From positions 1-64,000 of the forward strand of contig JADJAK010000003.1 of NCBI GenBank assembly GCA_016704275.1: a stretch of 64,000 nucleotides of DNA, given 5' to 3'. Under the pieces are notes generated by a model that saw nothing but the letters and a program-made list of their open reading frames with translations, had not been told where the DNA came from and did not search any database. This stretch comes from Gemmatimonadota bacterium. Lineage in GTDB: Bacteria > Gemmatimonadota > Gemmatimonadetes > Gemmatimonadales > GWC2-71-9. Below, one piece after another: positions 1 through 7,513 of the stretch. Position numbers and translations under genes: made by a program. The stretch's first letter is position 1; each line of letters opens with the position of its first letter.

Positions 1-134
1 AAGCTATCGCCCGCGTGGACTCCTTCCCACTCAACGCCCGCGGGCCTCTTCTCTTCCGGGGGGGACGTATTTACGGCTTCGTCACCGACCCAGACGGGAT
101 CAAATATCTGGTGGCGCTCGACATCGTGCGCTGA
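1..134 (+). CDS. C-terminal fragment of an unidentified protein, cut by the window edge
   Basis: Only the last 43 codons are visible, read from base 3 to a TGA at 132-134. The fragment has alternating hydrophobic and Gly/Asp-rich stretches (a GRIYGFVTDPDG segment) that could be the last strands of a beta-propeller or similar beta-rich fold, but the family cannot be named from this length. The stop lies 13 bases before the attC-like site, as expected for the gene of an upstream integron cassette. The upstream part is outside the window. Confidence 0.5.
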   Translation, partial: AIARVDSFPLNARGPLLFRGGRIYGFVTDPDGIKYLVALDIVR

Positions 135-147
135 CTCGAAACGAGCG

Positions 148-262
148 CTCTAACAAGCGTTTGCTGCGGTCGGGGCCTGACGCCTCGGCCCACGCGCTGT
201 AGACTCATTGAGGTACGCGCGGGCCTCGGCAGGCCCCGCCGCAGAAACGCACGACGTTAGGC
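148..262 (+). repeat. Integron attC-type recombination site
   Basis: An imperfect palindrome with attC architecture. The R' core GTTAGGC at 256-262 fits the GTTRRRY consensus, and the matching R'' is CTCTAAC at 148-154. Inside these, 157-179 pairs with 230-250 over 21 base pairs, leaving only G163 and T170 unpaired; such extrahelical bases are a hallmark of attC hairpins recognised by IntI integrases. The length of about 115 bases is within the range of long chromosomal-integron sites. Orientation places the upstream gene and this site in one cassette, with the next gene opening a new cassette. No integrase gene is visible. Confidence 0.75.
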
Positions 263-378
263 CGACAGCACAACTCTATGGGGTGATGCAAAGATCGTTG
301 GTGTGAGCGGCACCAATCGTACGGCAGGCCAGGACCTTGGGGGTTGGCCAGTCCCACACTCTCTCAGAGCAGAGCGCT

Positions 379-2715
379 ATGCCAGGCACTAACCAGCTAA
401 ACGCCTTCTTCGCGTACCCGTCACATCCTCAGAGCATAGGGGAAACGATCCGGAGTTCGTTGGAAACGCTGCGAACGACACCAAATGCCCCGCGTGTTAC
501 GGCGTGGGAAGAGAATGATATCGCCGAAAGGTTCCTTTCTCAGCCAATTCTCGAGCAACTTGACTCGACAGACTTCCTTGTTGCCGACATTACACGCCTG
601 AATTTCAATGTAGTATTCGAGATAGGCTACGCTATCGGGCGGAGTAAGCGCGTTGTCTTGGTCCGCAATCGCGCGTTGACCTCTTCTGATGCGCTTGTAA
701 GGGAAATCGGACTCTTCGACACTCTTGGCTACTCCGAGTATTCGCAGACAGCAGAGTTGGTTGCCCTACTGAATGGGGTCACCGACACCCTTCCCATTCC
801 TCTCTCCTCGTACCAAGTCAACAGTGGCTCGCCTGTCTACCTCGTGGTTCCCCGCATTAAGACTGACGCCGAAGTGCGCGTCCTTGGTAGACTCAAGAAG
901 GCACGTCTACAGTTCCGATCTTTTGATCCCGAGGAACAAGGTCGACTTGCCGCGCTAGATGCGATTGAAAACGTTGCGAAATCACATGGTGTGGTTTTGT
1001 CCCTGCTACCGCGTGAACGCGTCGACGCGGAAGTCCACAATTTCAGGTCGGCATTTGTTGCCGGGCTTACAATGGCAATGGAGCGCACACTCTTATTGCT
1101 GCAGACGGGTGAGGACCCTGTTCCTCTGGACTACCGGGATTTGGTCCGCAGCGTCCGCTTTCCAAACCAGATCGATGAATACGTTGCGGACTTCGCCGCG
1201 AGCATTGGTGAACGCTTTCAGGCGATGTCACTTCCTATTGCAAGCACCAGTCGAACCTTCCTCGAGGAGCTCAATCTCGGGGCTTCCGCTGCTGAGAACG
1301 AACTCCTCGATTTAGGGCATTACTACCTGGAAACGGATGAATTTCGGCGAGCCTTGCGAGGCGAGGTGCGAATCATCACCGGGCGGAAGGGTGCCGGAAA
1401 GACTGCGCTATTCTCACAGCTTCGCGACCGGACAAGAAGGGACCGGAGCAAGCTGGTTCTCGATCTAAAGCCCGAAGGATTCCAGCTTCTGAAATTTCGT
1501 GAACGTGTGCTTGATTTCTTGGAGGAAGGATCGAGGGAGCACACCATCACCGCGTTTTGGGAGTACCTGCTCCTGTTGGAGATGTGCCAAAAGCTCCTCG
1601 AAAAAGATGTCGACAATCACATGCGGAACAGCATCCTCTACGCGCCATATCGCTTGATGGCAGATGCATATTTCAGCGGTGAAGACATCTCGGAAGGAGA
1701 TTTTTCCGAACGGATGCTTGCTTTGACGCAACGCATCGCCGATGATTTTGAGGCCACGCACCGCACCAAGACAAAGGGGCTGCGCCTTAGTAGTGGCGAA
1801 GTCACCGAGCTCCTTCACCGTCATGATGTTGCTACCTTGCGAGATCGCGTCGCCGAGTACCTTGAGCTGAAGGATGGTGTGTGGCTGCTCTTTGACAACT
1901 TGGACAAGGGGTGGCCAGCGCAGGGCGTAACTGGCCAAGATGTGCTGACATTGCGGAGCTTGATTGATGCGATGGCGAAGATCGAGCACGCCATGCAGAA
2001 ACGTGACATCGAATGCCATGGAGTGGTGTTCATCCGGAACGATGTGTTCGAGTTGCTGGTCGACAATTCACCTGATCGAGGCAAGGTCGCAAGTATCGCC
2101 CTGGATTGGACGGACCCCGATCTCCTGCGTGAAGTGCTACGCCGCCGTTTCGTGTACGGGGGTATCGATGACAAGACGACATTCGAGGACATCTGGCGCC
2201 AGCTGGTGGTGTCCCATGTCCAGGGCGAGGAATCATCTCAATACCTAATTGACCGGAGCCTGATGAGGCCGCGTTCATTAATCGAATTGTTGCGCTTCTG
2301 CCGGAGTCATGCGGTCAATCTCCGACACACTCGCATTGAGCTTGCGGATATCGAGCAAGGTGAAGAGGCATACTCGAGTGCCCTATTGGAAAATGTGAAT
2401 TTTGAAGTGCGTGATGTCTATCCGGCCGCTGGGGACATCCTCTATGAGTTCATTGGAGCACGTGAGTTGCTTGTGGGCACGGAACTGCGTGCACTCATTG
2501 AGTCGAAAGCCGGTGATAGGTGGCACGGCCTTCTGGATCTCCTCCTTTGGTACGGCTTCGTCGGTGTTGTACGCGATGACGGAGACACCAGCTACATGTA
2601 TTCCGTGAAATACGACATGAAGAGGCTGCGAGCGCTTGCCTTCAAGAACGAGCTCAAGGACACAATGTTCCGAATTAATCCCGCTTTCTGGAGGGCCCTG
2701 GAAGTTGTCCACTGA
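379..2715 (+). CDS. TIR-like domain fused to a P-loop (STAND-like) NTPase, putative anti-phage effector
   Basis: A 778-residue protein. Residues about 5-95 form a Rossmann-like domain with the motif VADITRLNFNVVFEIGYAIG, typical of TIR-like or deoxyribosyltransferase-like nucleotide-cleaving domains. Residues about 150-240 look like a second, degenerate domain of similar type. The C-terminal half carries a Walker A GRKGAGKT (about 335-342) and a Walker B-like WLLFDNLD (about 502-509), resembling the Sll1717-type P-loop ATPase family. Related sensor-NTPase/effector fusions act in abortive phage defence; that role here is inference. Base composition is clearly lower in GC than all downstream genes, suggesting transfer. 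The gene lies between an attC site and a degenerate attC copy. ATG 379 is preferred; an in-frame TTG at 337 would add 14 residues. Confidence 0.85.
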   Translation: MPGTNQLNAFFAYPSHPQSIGETIRSSLETLRTTPNAPRVTAWEENDIAERFLSQPILEQLDSTDFLVADITRLNFNVVFEIGYAIGRSKRVVLVRNRALTSSDALVREIGLFDTLGYSEYSQTAELVALLNGVTDTLPIPLSSYQVNSGSPVYLVVPRIKTDAEVRVLGRLKKARLQFRSFDPEEQGRLAALDAIENVAKSHGVVLSLLPRERVDAEVHNFRSAFVAGLTMAMERTLLLLQTGEDPVPLDYRDLVRSVRFPNQIDEYVADFAASIGERFQAMSLPIASTSRTFLEELNLGASAAENELLDLGHYYLETDEFRRALRGEVRIITGRKGAGKTALFSQLRDRTRRDRSKLVLDLKPEGFQLLKFRERVLDFLEEGSREHTITAFWEYLLLLEMCQKLLEKDVDNHMRNSILYAPYRLMADAYFSGEDISEGDFSERMLALTQRIADDFEATHRTKTKGLRLSSGEVTELLHRHDVATLRDRVAEYLELKDGVWLLFDNLDKGWPAQGVTGQDVLTLRSLIDAMAKIEHAMQKRDIECHGVVFIRNDVFELLVDNSPDRGKVASIALDWTDPDLLREVLRRRFVYGGIDDKTTFEDIWRQLVVSHVQGEESSQYLIDRSLMRPRSLIELLRFCRSHAVNLRHTRIELADIEQGEEAYSSALLENVNFEVRDVYPAAGDILYEFIGARELLVGTELRALIESKAGDRWHGLLDLLLWYGFVGVVRDDGDTSYMYSVKYDMKRLRALAFKNELKDTMFRINPAFWRALEVVH

Positions 2716-2792
2716 CCAGGCTGCGGCCAGATATCACGTTTGTAGTGCAACACGATAGTTCACCGTCCATAGCATTCCTCCGGAGTGCGATA

Positions 2793-2858
2793 GCCCACGC
2801 GCTGTAGTCTTGTAGAGGTACGCGCCGGCCTCGGCAGACCCCGCCGCAGAAACCCACG
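2793..2858 (+). repeat. Partial, degenerate second copy of the attC 3' half
   Basis: These 66 bases match 188-253 of the upstream attC-like site with 7 differences, four of them clustered in the loop region. The left arm (the equivalent of 148-187) is absent and the expected R' core after the repeat reads GGTTCGC rather than GTTRRRY. The copy therefore probably no longer folds or recombines. Its position just after the NTPase gene is where that cassette's own attC should be. Confidence 0.7.
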
Positions 2859-2930
2859 CCGGTTCGCCCGCAGCGAAACCATCGTCTGCTCGATGTCGTA
2901 CGCGGTCGAAACCCTTCAGTGGAGAGGTCC

Positions 2931-3752
2931 ATGCCTCGCCAGGTGCCCGTGATCACGGTGGCGATACTCCTGTGCACCAGTGGGTGTGCCGGAAGGGCTC
3001 AGGCACCCACCGGTTTGGCTGCGGCTGCTCTGGCAAGTCCAGGGGTCACTTGGGTGCACCGGTCCACGCCAGGCTTCTGCGTGGCCTTTCTCGAAGGCAG
3101 TTACGCGGCCCGACAACAGGACAGTCTGTTGGCTCGGCTTGTGCCTGCAGCACGACACGCCGCGACGCTTCTTCAGGTTGAGCCCCCCACGGCTCCGATC
3201 GATCTGTTCTTCATCGAGTCCCGAGAACAGATGACCCAGTTGATCGGGGGACGGGCCACCGGACTTGCCGAACCGTCGACCTGCACCGTGCTCCTGGTCA
3301 CCAACCACACGTGACGAGCCTTCGAACGACACGAGATCATGCATGTGATCGCTGGTCAGGCATGGGGGCAGGCTGGGCCGAACACGGACTGGCTGGTAGA
3401 GGGCGTTGCCCAGGCGGCTGATGGTCGGTGCGGCAGCTACTCCAACGCAGACGTTCTCATCGGCCTCGCAACACGTCGTGGTTGGATCCCGTTCTCAAGC
3501 GTGCTCACCAATTTCCAGGCCCTGCCAGATCTCCGGGCCTACCTGCATGCCGCGGGCTTCGTCGACTATCTCCTTCGCCGTGTTGGCCCGGGTCCCATCA
3601 AGGAGCTTTGGAGACACGGTGCAACCATGGATTCAATGGTGGCGGGGCACTCGCTCGTCTCCCTTGGGCAGGAGTGGCGCGGAAGCCTCCAGGAGGCATC
3701 GCACCCCAATCCGGATGAACTTGCCACCATTGAAGCGAAGGGCTGCGGTTAG
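2931..3752 (+). pseudogene. Lipoprotein metallopeptidase (gluzincin, MA-like), interrupted by an in-frame TGA
   Basis: One reading frame runs from ATG 2931 (GGAGAGG ribosome site at 2921-2927) to TAG 3752, interrupted only by TGA at 3312-3314. The N-terminus is a lipoprotein signal with lipobox LLCTSGC. Just after the stop the frame resumes with RAFERHEIMHV, giving the zinc-binding HExxH (HEIMH), followed about 20 residues later by WLVEGVA, the likely third ligand Glu. As read, the product would be a 127-residue fragment lacking the active site. A CGA-to-TGA transition is the simplest explanation; a sequencing error cannot be excluded. The gene directly follows the attC remnant. Confidence 0.75.
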
Positions 3753-3876
3753 ACCCTGCGGTCTCACCAGCGCGTGCTGCTGCCGGTCCGCGGCGGCCGA
3801 CAGCCCCTCAATGGACTGCGTGACGGCAGTGGGCGCGGTACGCCCCACGAGCAGGGCACACTCACTTGGGGAGGTC

Positions 3877-4245
3877 GTGGACAACCCGTTTCTCGGACTC
3901 GCGGCACGCAAACGGGCGCTCGAACGTCGGGCGCTCGAAGAGGGGATGAATGTCGCCGGACGGTGGCAGGCGCAGCTCCCGATGGTACGGGAGGTGCTCA
4001 CCCAGTTCGGCGAAGCCCTCCTTCCCGGCGCCCAGGTCGTGGCCGAGGGCGACCGTCTCCTCCTGCGCGACGGCGCAGCGGTGGCGGTCGAGGTCTCGCT
4101 CGCCTATGACGAGGTGAAGCGCAAGATCCGCTTCCTGGTCACCCGGCGGCATGGGGCCGACGGTGCGCCGCCTTCGGTCGGGGTCGAGGCCCTCCGCGGC
4201 GACCTCATCGCCGCCCTGATCCAGCTCTTTCCGGAATGGCACTAG
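3877..4245 (+). CDS. Small conserved-looking hypothetical protein
   Basis: About 122 residues, not assigned to a family. The protein is acidic and basic in alternating patches, has no signal peptide or membrane segment, and has a central strand-rich part (VVAEGDRLLLRDGAAVAVEV) followed by a helical C-terminus ending LFPEWH. The frame is open further upstream, so the start is uncertain: GTG 3877 follows a GGGGAGG very closely, while ATG 3946 (99 residues) also follows a purine run. It precedes tRNA-Ala on the same strand. Confidence 0.55.
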   Translation: MDNPFLGLAARKRALERRALEEGMNVAGRWQAQLPMVREVLTQFGEALLPGAQVVAEGDRLLLRDGAAVAVEVSLAYDEVKRKIRFLVTRRHGADGAPPSVGVEALRGDLIAALIQLFPEWH

Positions 4246-4274
4246 GGCGCCCGACGCCTTTATCCGCGGGCGCC
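4246..4274 (+). terminator. Possible stem-loop terminator before tRNA-Ala
   Basis: GGCGCCCG (4246-4253) pairs perfectly with CGGGCGCC (4267-4274) around a 13-base loop, immediately after the stop codon of the small hypothetical gene. There is no downstream T-run, so it may be a weak or factor-dependent terminator. Confidence 0.4.
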
Positions 4275-4297
4275 ACCGCACTACTTTGCGGGCTGAC

Positions 4298-4370
4298 GGG
4301 GCGGTAGCTCAGTTGGGAGAGCACCTGCTTTGCAAGCAGGGGGTCAGGGGTTCGATTCCCCTCCGCTCCA
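4298..4370 (+). tRNA. tRNA-Ala (anticodon TGC)
   Basis: A 73-base cloverleaf. The acceptor arm GGGGCGG pairs with CCGCTCC (one G-T pair) and the discriminator is A at 4370. The D-arm begins GCTC, the anticodon stem-loop holds TGC at 4331-4333 between CCTGC and GCAGG, and the T-arm contains GGTTCGATTCC. The 3' CCA is not encoded. The glycosyltransferase gene starts 13 bases downstream. Confidence 0.97.
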
Positions 4371-4383
4371 TTGGATTGTCACG

Positions 4384-5646
4384 ATGCGCTTCCTGATGGT
4401 CTGCACGTTCTACCCCCCATACTCCTTTGGTGGCGACGCGATCAGCATTCGCGAATGGTCGCAGGCGCTCGTGCGCCGCGGCCACCACGTGACCGTGGTG
4501 CATGCTGCCGAGGCCTTCACGGCGCTCCACCCCGATCCGCTCCCCCCGCAGAGTTCGACCCCCGACGATGCCGGCATCGAGGTCATCGCCCTCCAGAGCC
4601 GTTGGCCGACCCTCTCCGCGGCGCTCGTGCAGCAGGTCGGCGCGCCCGTGTTGCATCGACGGCAGCTCCGCCACCTGCTGCAGCACGGCGGCTTCGACGT
4701 GGTGGTCTACCACAATCCCTCGCTGATCGGGGGACCGGGGATGCTCGCGTGGCCCACCACCGCCACGACGGTCTACGTGGCGCGGGAGCATTGGCTGGTC
4801 TGCGCAACGCACGTGCTGCTGCGCAACAAGCGCGAGCCGTGCACCACGCGAAGCTGCCTGCGCTGCAGCCTGGTCTATCGCCGGCCGCCGCAGCTGTGGC
4901 GCTACACCGGCGCGATGGCGCGCGGCCTGGCGAAGATGGACCTCGTCATCGCCCTGAGTGAATTCAGTCGCGACAAGCACCGCGAAGGCGGGGTGACCCG
5001 GCCCATGACGGTGCTGCCCAATTTTGTCCCCGACCAGCCGGCTCCCGTCGATCCCCTCGCCGAGCCGCACGGGCCGGCACGCCGACGGCCCTACTTTCTC
5101 TTCGTCGGGCGGCTCGAGCGCATCAAGGGGCTGGACGATGTCATCCCGCTCTTCCACGCACTCCCCGATGTCGACCTGCTGATCGTGGGGGAGGGGAGCG
5201 ACGGCGACCGCCTCCGCGAGGTGGGGCGCGACGCGCCGAATGTGCACTTCCTCGGCCGGATCGCCCACGAGCGCGTCGCGAGCTATTACCGGGACGCGAT
5301 CGCGACCGTGGTCCCCTCGCTTGGGTTCGAGGCGTTCGCGAGGGTGCTGATCGAGTCGATGCAGGCGGGGGTGCCGTTCGTGGCGCGCCGCATCGGCCCG
5401 GCCGTCGAGGTGGCCGCCGTCTCGGGCGCGGGAGAGCTCTTCGCCACGCCGGAGGAGCTCCTGCTGATCCTGCGCCGCCTGGTGGAGGATCGCGGGTATC
5501 GGGATCGGCTCGCGTTGCGCGCCTTGCCCGCCGTGGCGACCCACTGGTCCGAAACGGTGGTCGTCGAACAGTTCCTGGCCATGGTCAGGGCAGCACGCGA
5601 GCGTGGCGTGCCGGCCGGGACATCGCCGATCAGCTCGGAGGCGTGA
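4384..5646 (+). CDS. Glycosyltransferase, GT4 family
   Basis: A 420-residue GT-B fold retaining glycosyltransferase. The N-terminal domain begins with a Gly-rich acceptor loop (FGGDAIS) and includes a Cys cluster around residues 139-165 (CTTRSCLRC), seen in some family-4 enzymes. The C-terminal domain shows FVGRLERIKGLDDV and the donor-binding element GFEAFARVLIESMQAGVP, where the conserved E-x7-E pattern contacts the nucleotide sugar. The acceptor is unknown; cell-surface polysaccharide or glycolipid is plausible. It overlaps the convergent ABC exporter gene by 17 bases. Confidence 0.85.
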   Translation: MRFLMVCTFYPPYSFGGDAISIREWSQALVRRGHHVTVVHAAEAFTALHPDPLPPQSSTPDDAGIEVIALQSRWPTLSAALVQQVGAPVLHRRQLRHLLQHGGFDVVVYHNPSLIGGPGMLAWPTTATTVYVAREHWLVCATHVLLRNKREPCTTRSCLRCSLVYRRPPQLWRYTGAMARGLAKMDLVIALSEFSRDKHREGGVTRPMTVLPNFVPDQPAPVDPLAEPHGPARRRPYFLFVGRLERIKGLDDVIPLFHALPDVDLLIVGEGSDGDRLREVGRDAPNVHFLGRIAHERVASYYRDAIATVVPSLGFEAFARVLIESMQAGVPFVARRIGPAVEVAAVSGAGELFATPEELLLILRRLVEDRGYRDRLALRALPAVATHWSETVVVEQFLAMVRAARERGVPAGTSPISSEA

Positions 5647-7489
5647 GCTCCTCGCCGGGATTGGTGAAGCGATTCTGTTCGCGCCGGTACTGCCGCTGAT
5701 AGAGCGCGTGATATCGGCCGCCCAGCGCCAGCAGTTGTTCGTGCGTGCCCGACTCAACGATCGCACCCGCCTCCAGCACCAGAATCCGATCGGCACTGGT
5801 GATGGTGGAGAGTCGGTGCGCGATCACGAAGGAGGTGCGTCCGCGGCGCAACGCCTCCAGCCCTTCCTGCACCATCGCCTCGCTCTCGCTATCCAGGCTG
5901 GAGGTCGCCTCGTCGAGCAGCAGGATCGCGGGGTCGGCCAGGATCGCCCGGGCGATTGCCACGCGCTGGCGCTGGCCACCGGAGAGCTTCACGCCGCGTT
6001 CGCCGACGATCGTGTCGTACCCCCCGGGGAACTGCGCGATGAATTCGTCGCAGTGCGCAATGCGACCGACCGCGCGGACCTGCTCCAGCGACGCCTCGGG
6101 GCGCGAGAAGCGGATGTTCTCGAGGATGGTGCCGTCGAAGAGGAAGTTGTCCTGCAGCACCATGCCGAGACGGCCGCGGAAATCGCGGAGGTGCAGCGTG
6201 GCGAGGTCCAGCCCGTCGATGCGGATGGTGCCGCTGGTGGGGCGATTGAAGGCCGTCAGCAACGAGAGGAGCGTGCTCTTGCCGGAGCCGGATGCCCCGA
6301 CGAGGGCGGTCGTCGTGCCGGCGGGCGCGGTGAAGGAGACCTGACGCAGCACGGGGACACCCGGCACATACTCGAAGCTGACCTGCTCGAATTGCACCTC
6401 GCCGCGGAGCGGTGGCACGGCGACGCGGCCGGCGTCCTCCTGATCCTCGGTGGGGAGGTCGAGCAGTTCGCGGATCCGATCGAGGCCCGCAAATGCCTCC
6501 GCCACCTGGGTCCCCACCTGCGCGATCTGGATCAGCGGGGCCGCGACCAGTCCTGCAAAGAGGACGTACATGCCGAGGTCGCCCAACGTGAGCGTGCCGG
6601 CCCGCAGCGCATTGCCGCCCAGCAGGATCATGATCACCGCAATGGCACCGATCACCACCGTGGTCAGCGCACTGATCAGCGACCACCCCGTGATCGAGAT
6701 GGCGCTGCTCCGAAGGATCCGGTGGATGCCGCGCGTGAAGACGAGATCCTCACGCCGCTCGGCGACGTAGGACTTGACGATGCGGATCCCACCGAGGGTC
6801 TCGGCCAGCCGTCCGGTGACTTCGGCGCTCTGCCGATTGCGTTCGCGGAAGACCGGCCGCAGTCTGGAGAAGGCGACGGCAAGCGTGGCGCCGAAGATCG
6901 CCAGCACCACCATGACCACGGCGGTGATTTGCCAGCTGATGTGGAGCAGCACCGCCAGGGCGGCGGTGGCGGTGAAGAGGCCACCGAGGAGCTCGATGAA
7001 GCCGGTGCCGACCAGATTGCGGAGTCCATCGGCGTCCGACATGATGCGAGACACCAGCACGCCGACTTGCGTCGCATCGAACTGCCGGACCGGCAGTCGC
7101 AACACGTGCGCTTCGACCCGTCGGCGCATGTTGGCGACGGCACGTTGGGCGGCGATGCCGAGCACCTGCGACAACGCGAAGCCGGTGCTCGCCTGAATCA
7201 GCGTGGCCAGCGCCACGACGCCAGCAAGCGGTAGGAGCAGGTCGTACTGACCGGCGACGATCACATGGTCGATCAGGTATTTCGACGACGCCGGCAGGAC
7301 CAGCCCGGCGCCCCGACTGACCAGCATGAGGAGCACGCCGGCGCCGAGCCGGGCGCGATGCTGCCGCAACAAGTCGCGTGATTCCCGCCACGCGGTCTGC
7401 AGGGACGCGCGCTGGTGGCGCGTGTCCTCCGCGTTGGCCGGAACGAACTTGCCCTGGCCTTCGCCGCGGTGTGACGGCCTTATGCGCAC
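5630..7489 (-). CDS. ABC exporter half-transporter (fused membrane and ATPase domains)
   Basis: 619 residues. Residues about 50-330 form a six-helix exporter membrane domain. The ATPase domain follows, with Walker A GASGSGKST near 400, a Q-loop (VLQDNFLFDG), signature LSGGQRQRVAIARA, Walker B ILLLDEATSSLD and H-loop VIAHRLST. This is the MsbA/type IV exporter arrangement, which works as a homodimer and typically exports lipids, glycolipids or drugs. The neighbouring convergent glycosyltransferase hints at a lipid or glycan substrate, but this is inference. Confidence 0.9.
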   Translation of the reverse strand: MRIRPSHRGEGQGKFVPANAEDTRHQRASLQTAWRESRDLLRQHRARLGAGVLLMLVSRGAGLVLPASSKYLIDHVIVAGQYDLLLPLAGVVALATLIQASTGFALSQVLGIAAQRAVANMRRRVEAHVLRLPVRQFDATQVGVLVSRIMSDADGLRNLVGTGFIELLGGLFTATAALAVLLHISWQITAVVMVVLAIFGATLAVAFSRLRPVFRERNRQSAEVTGRLAETLGGIRIVKSYVAERREDLVFTRGIHRILRSSAISITGWSLISALTTVVIGAIAVIMILLGGNALRAGTLTLGDLGMYVLFAGLVAAPLIQIAQVGTQVAEAFAGLDRIRELLDLPTEDQEDAGRVAVPPLRGEVQFEQVSFEYVPGVPVLRQVSFTAPAGTTTALVGASGSGKSTLLSLLTAFNRPTSGTIRIDGLDLATLHLRDFRGRLGMVLQDNFLFDGTILENIRFSRPEASLEQVRAVGRIAHCDEFIAQFPGGYDTIVGERGVKLSGGQRQRVAIARAILADPAILLLDEATSSLDSESEAMVQEGLEALRRGRTSFVIAHRLSTITSADRILVLEAGAIVESGTHEQLLALGGRYHALYQRQYRREQNRFTNPGEELTPPS

Positions 7490-7513
7490 GATGCCCCCGT
7501 CACGCGTCCGGGG

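Noticed and set aside
3312..3314. Selenocysteine codon
   Set aside because: No SECIS-like hairpin was seen after the TGA, and a Cys/Sec here is not expected in this peptidase family; an Arg codon mutated to stop is simpler.
3748..3754. GTTAGAC, matching the attC core, at the end of the peptidase pseudogene
   Set aside because: A seven-base degenerate match is expected by chance, and no pairing arms of an attC surround it.
5603..7234. Long open frame on the plus strand opposite the ABC exporter
   Set aside because: High-GC shadow: the minus-strand gene has all ABC motifs, while this frame is rich in Arg/His/Gln/Asp with no family pattern.
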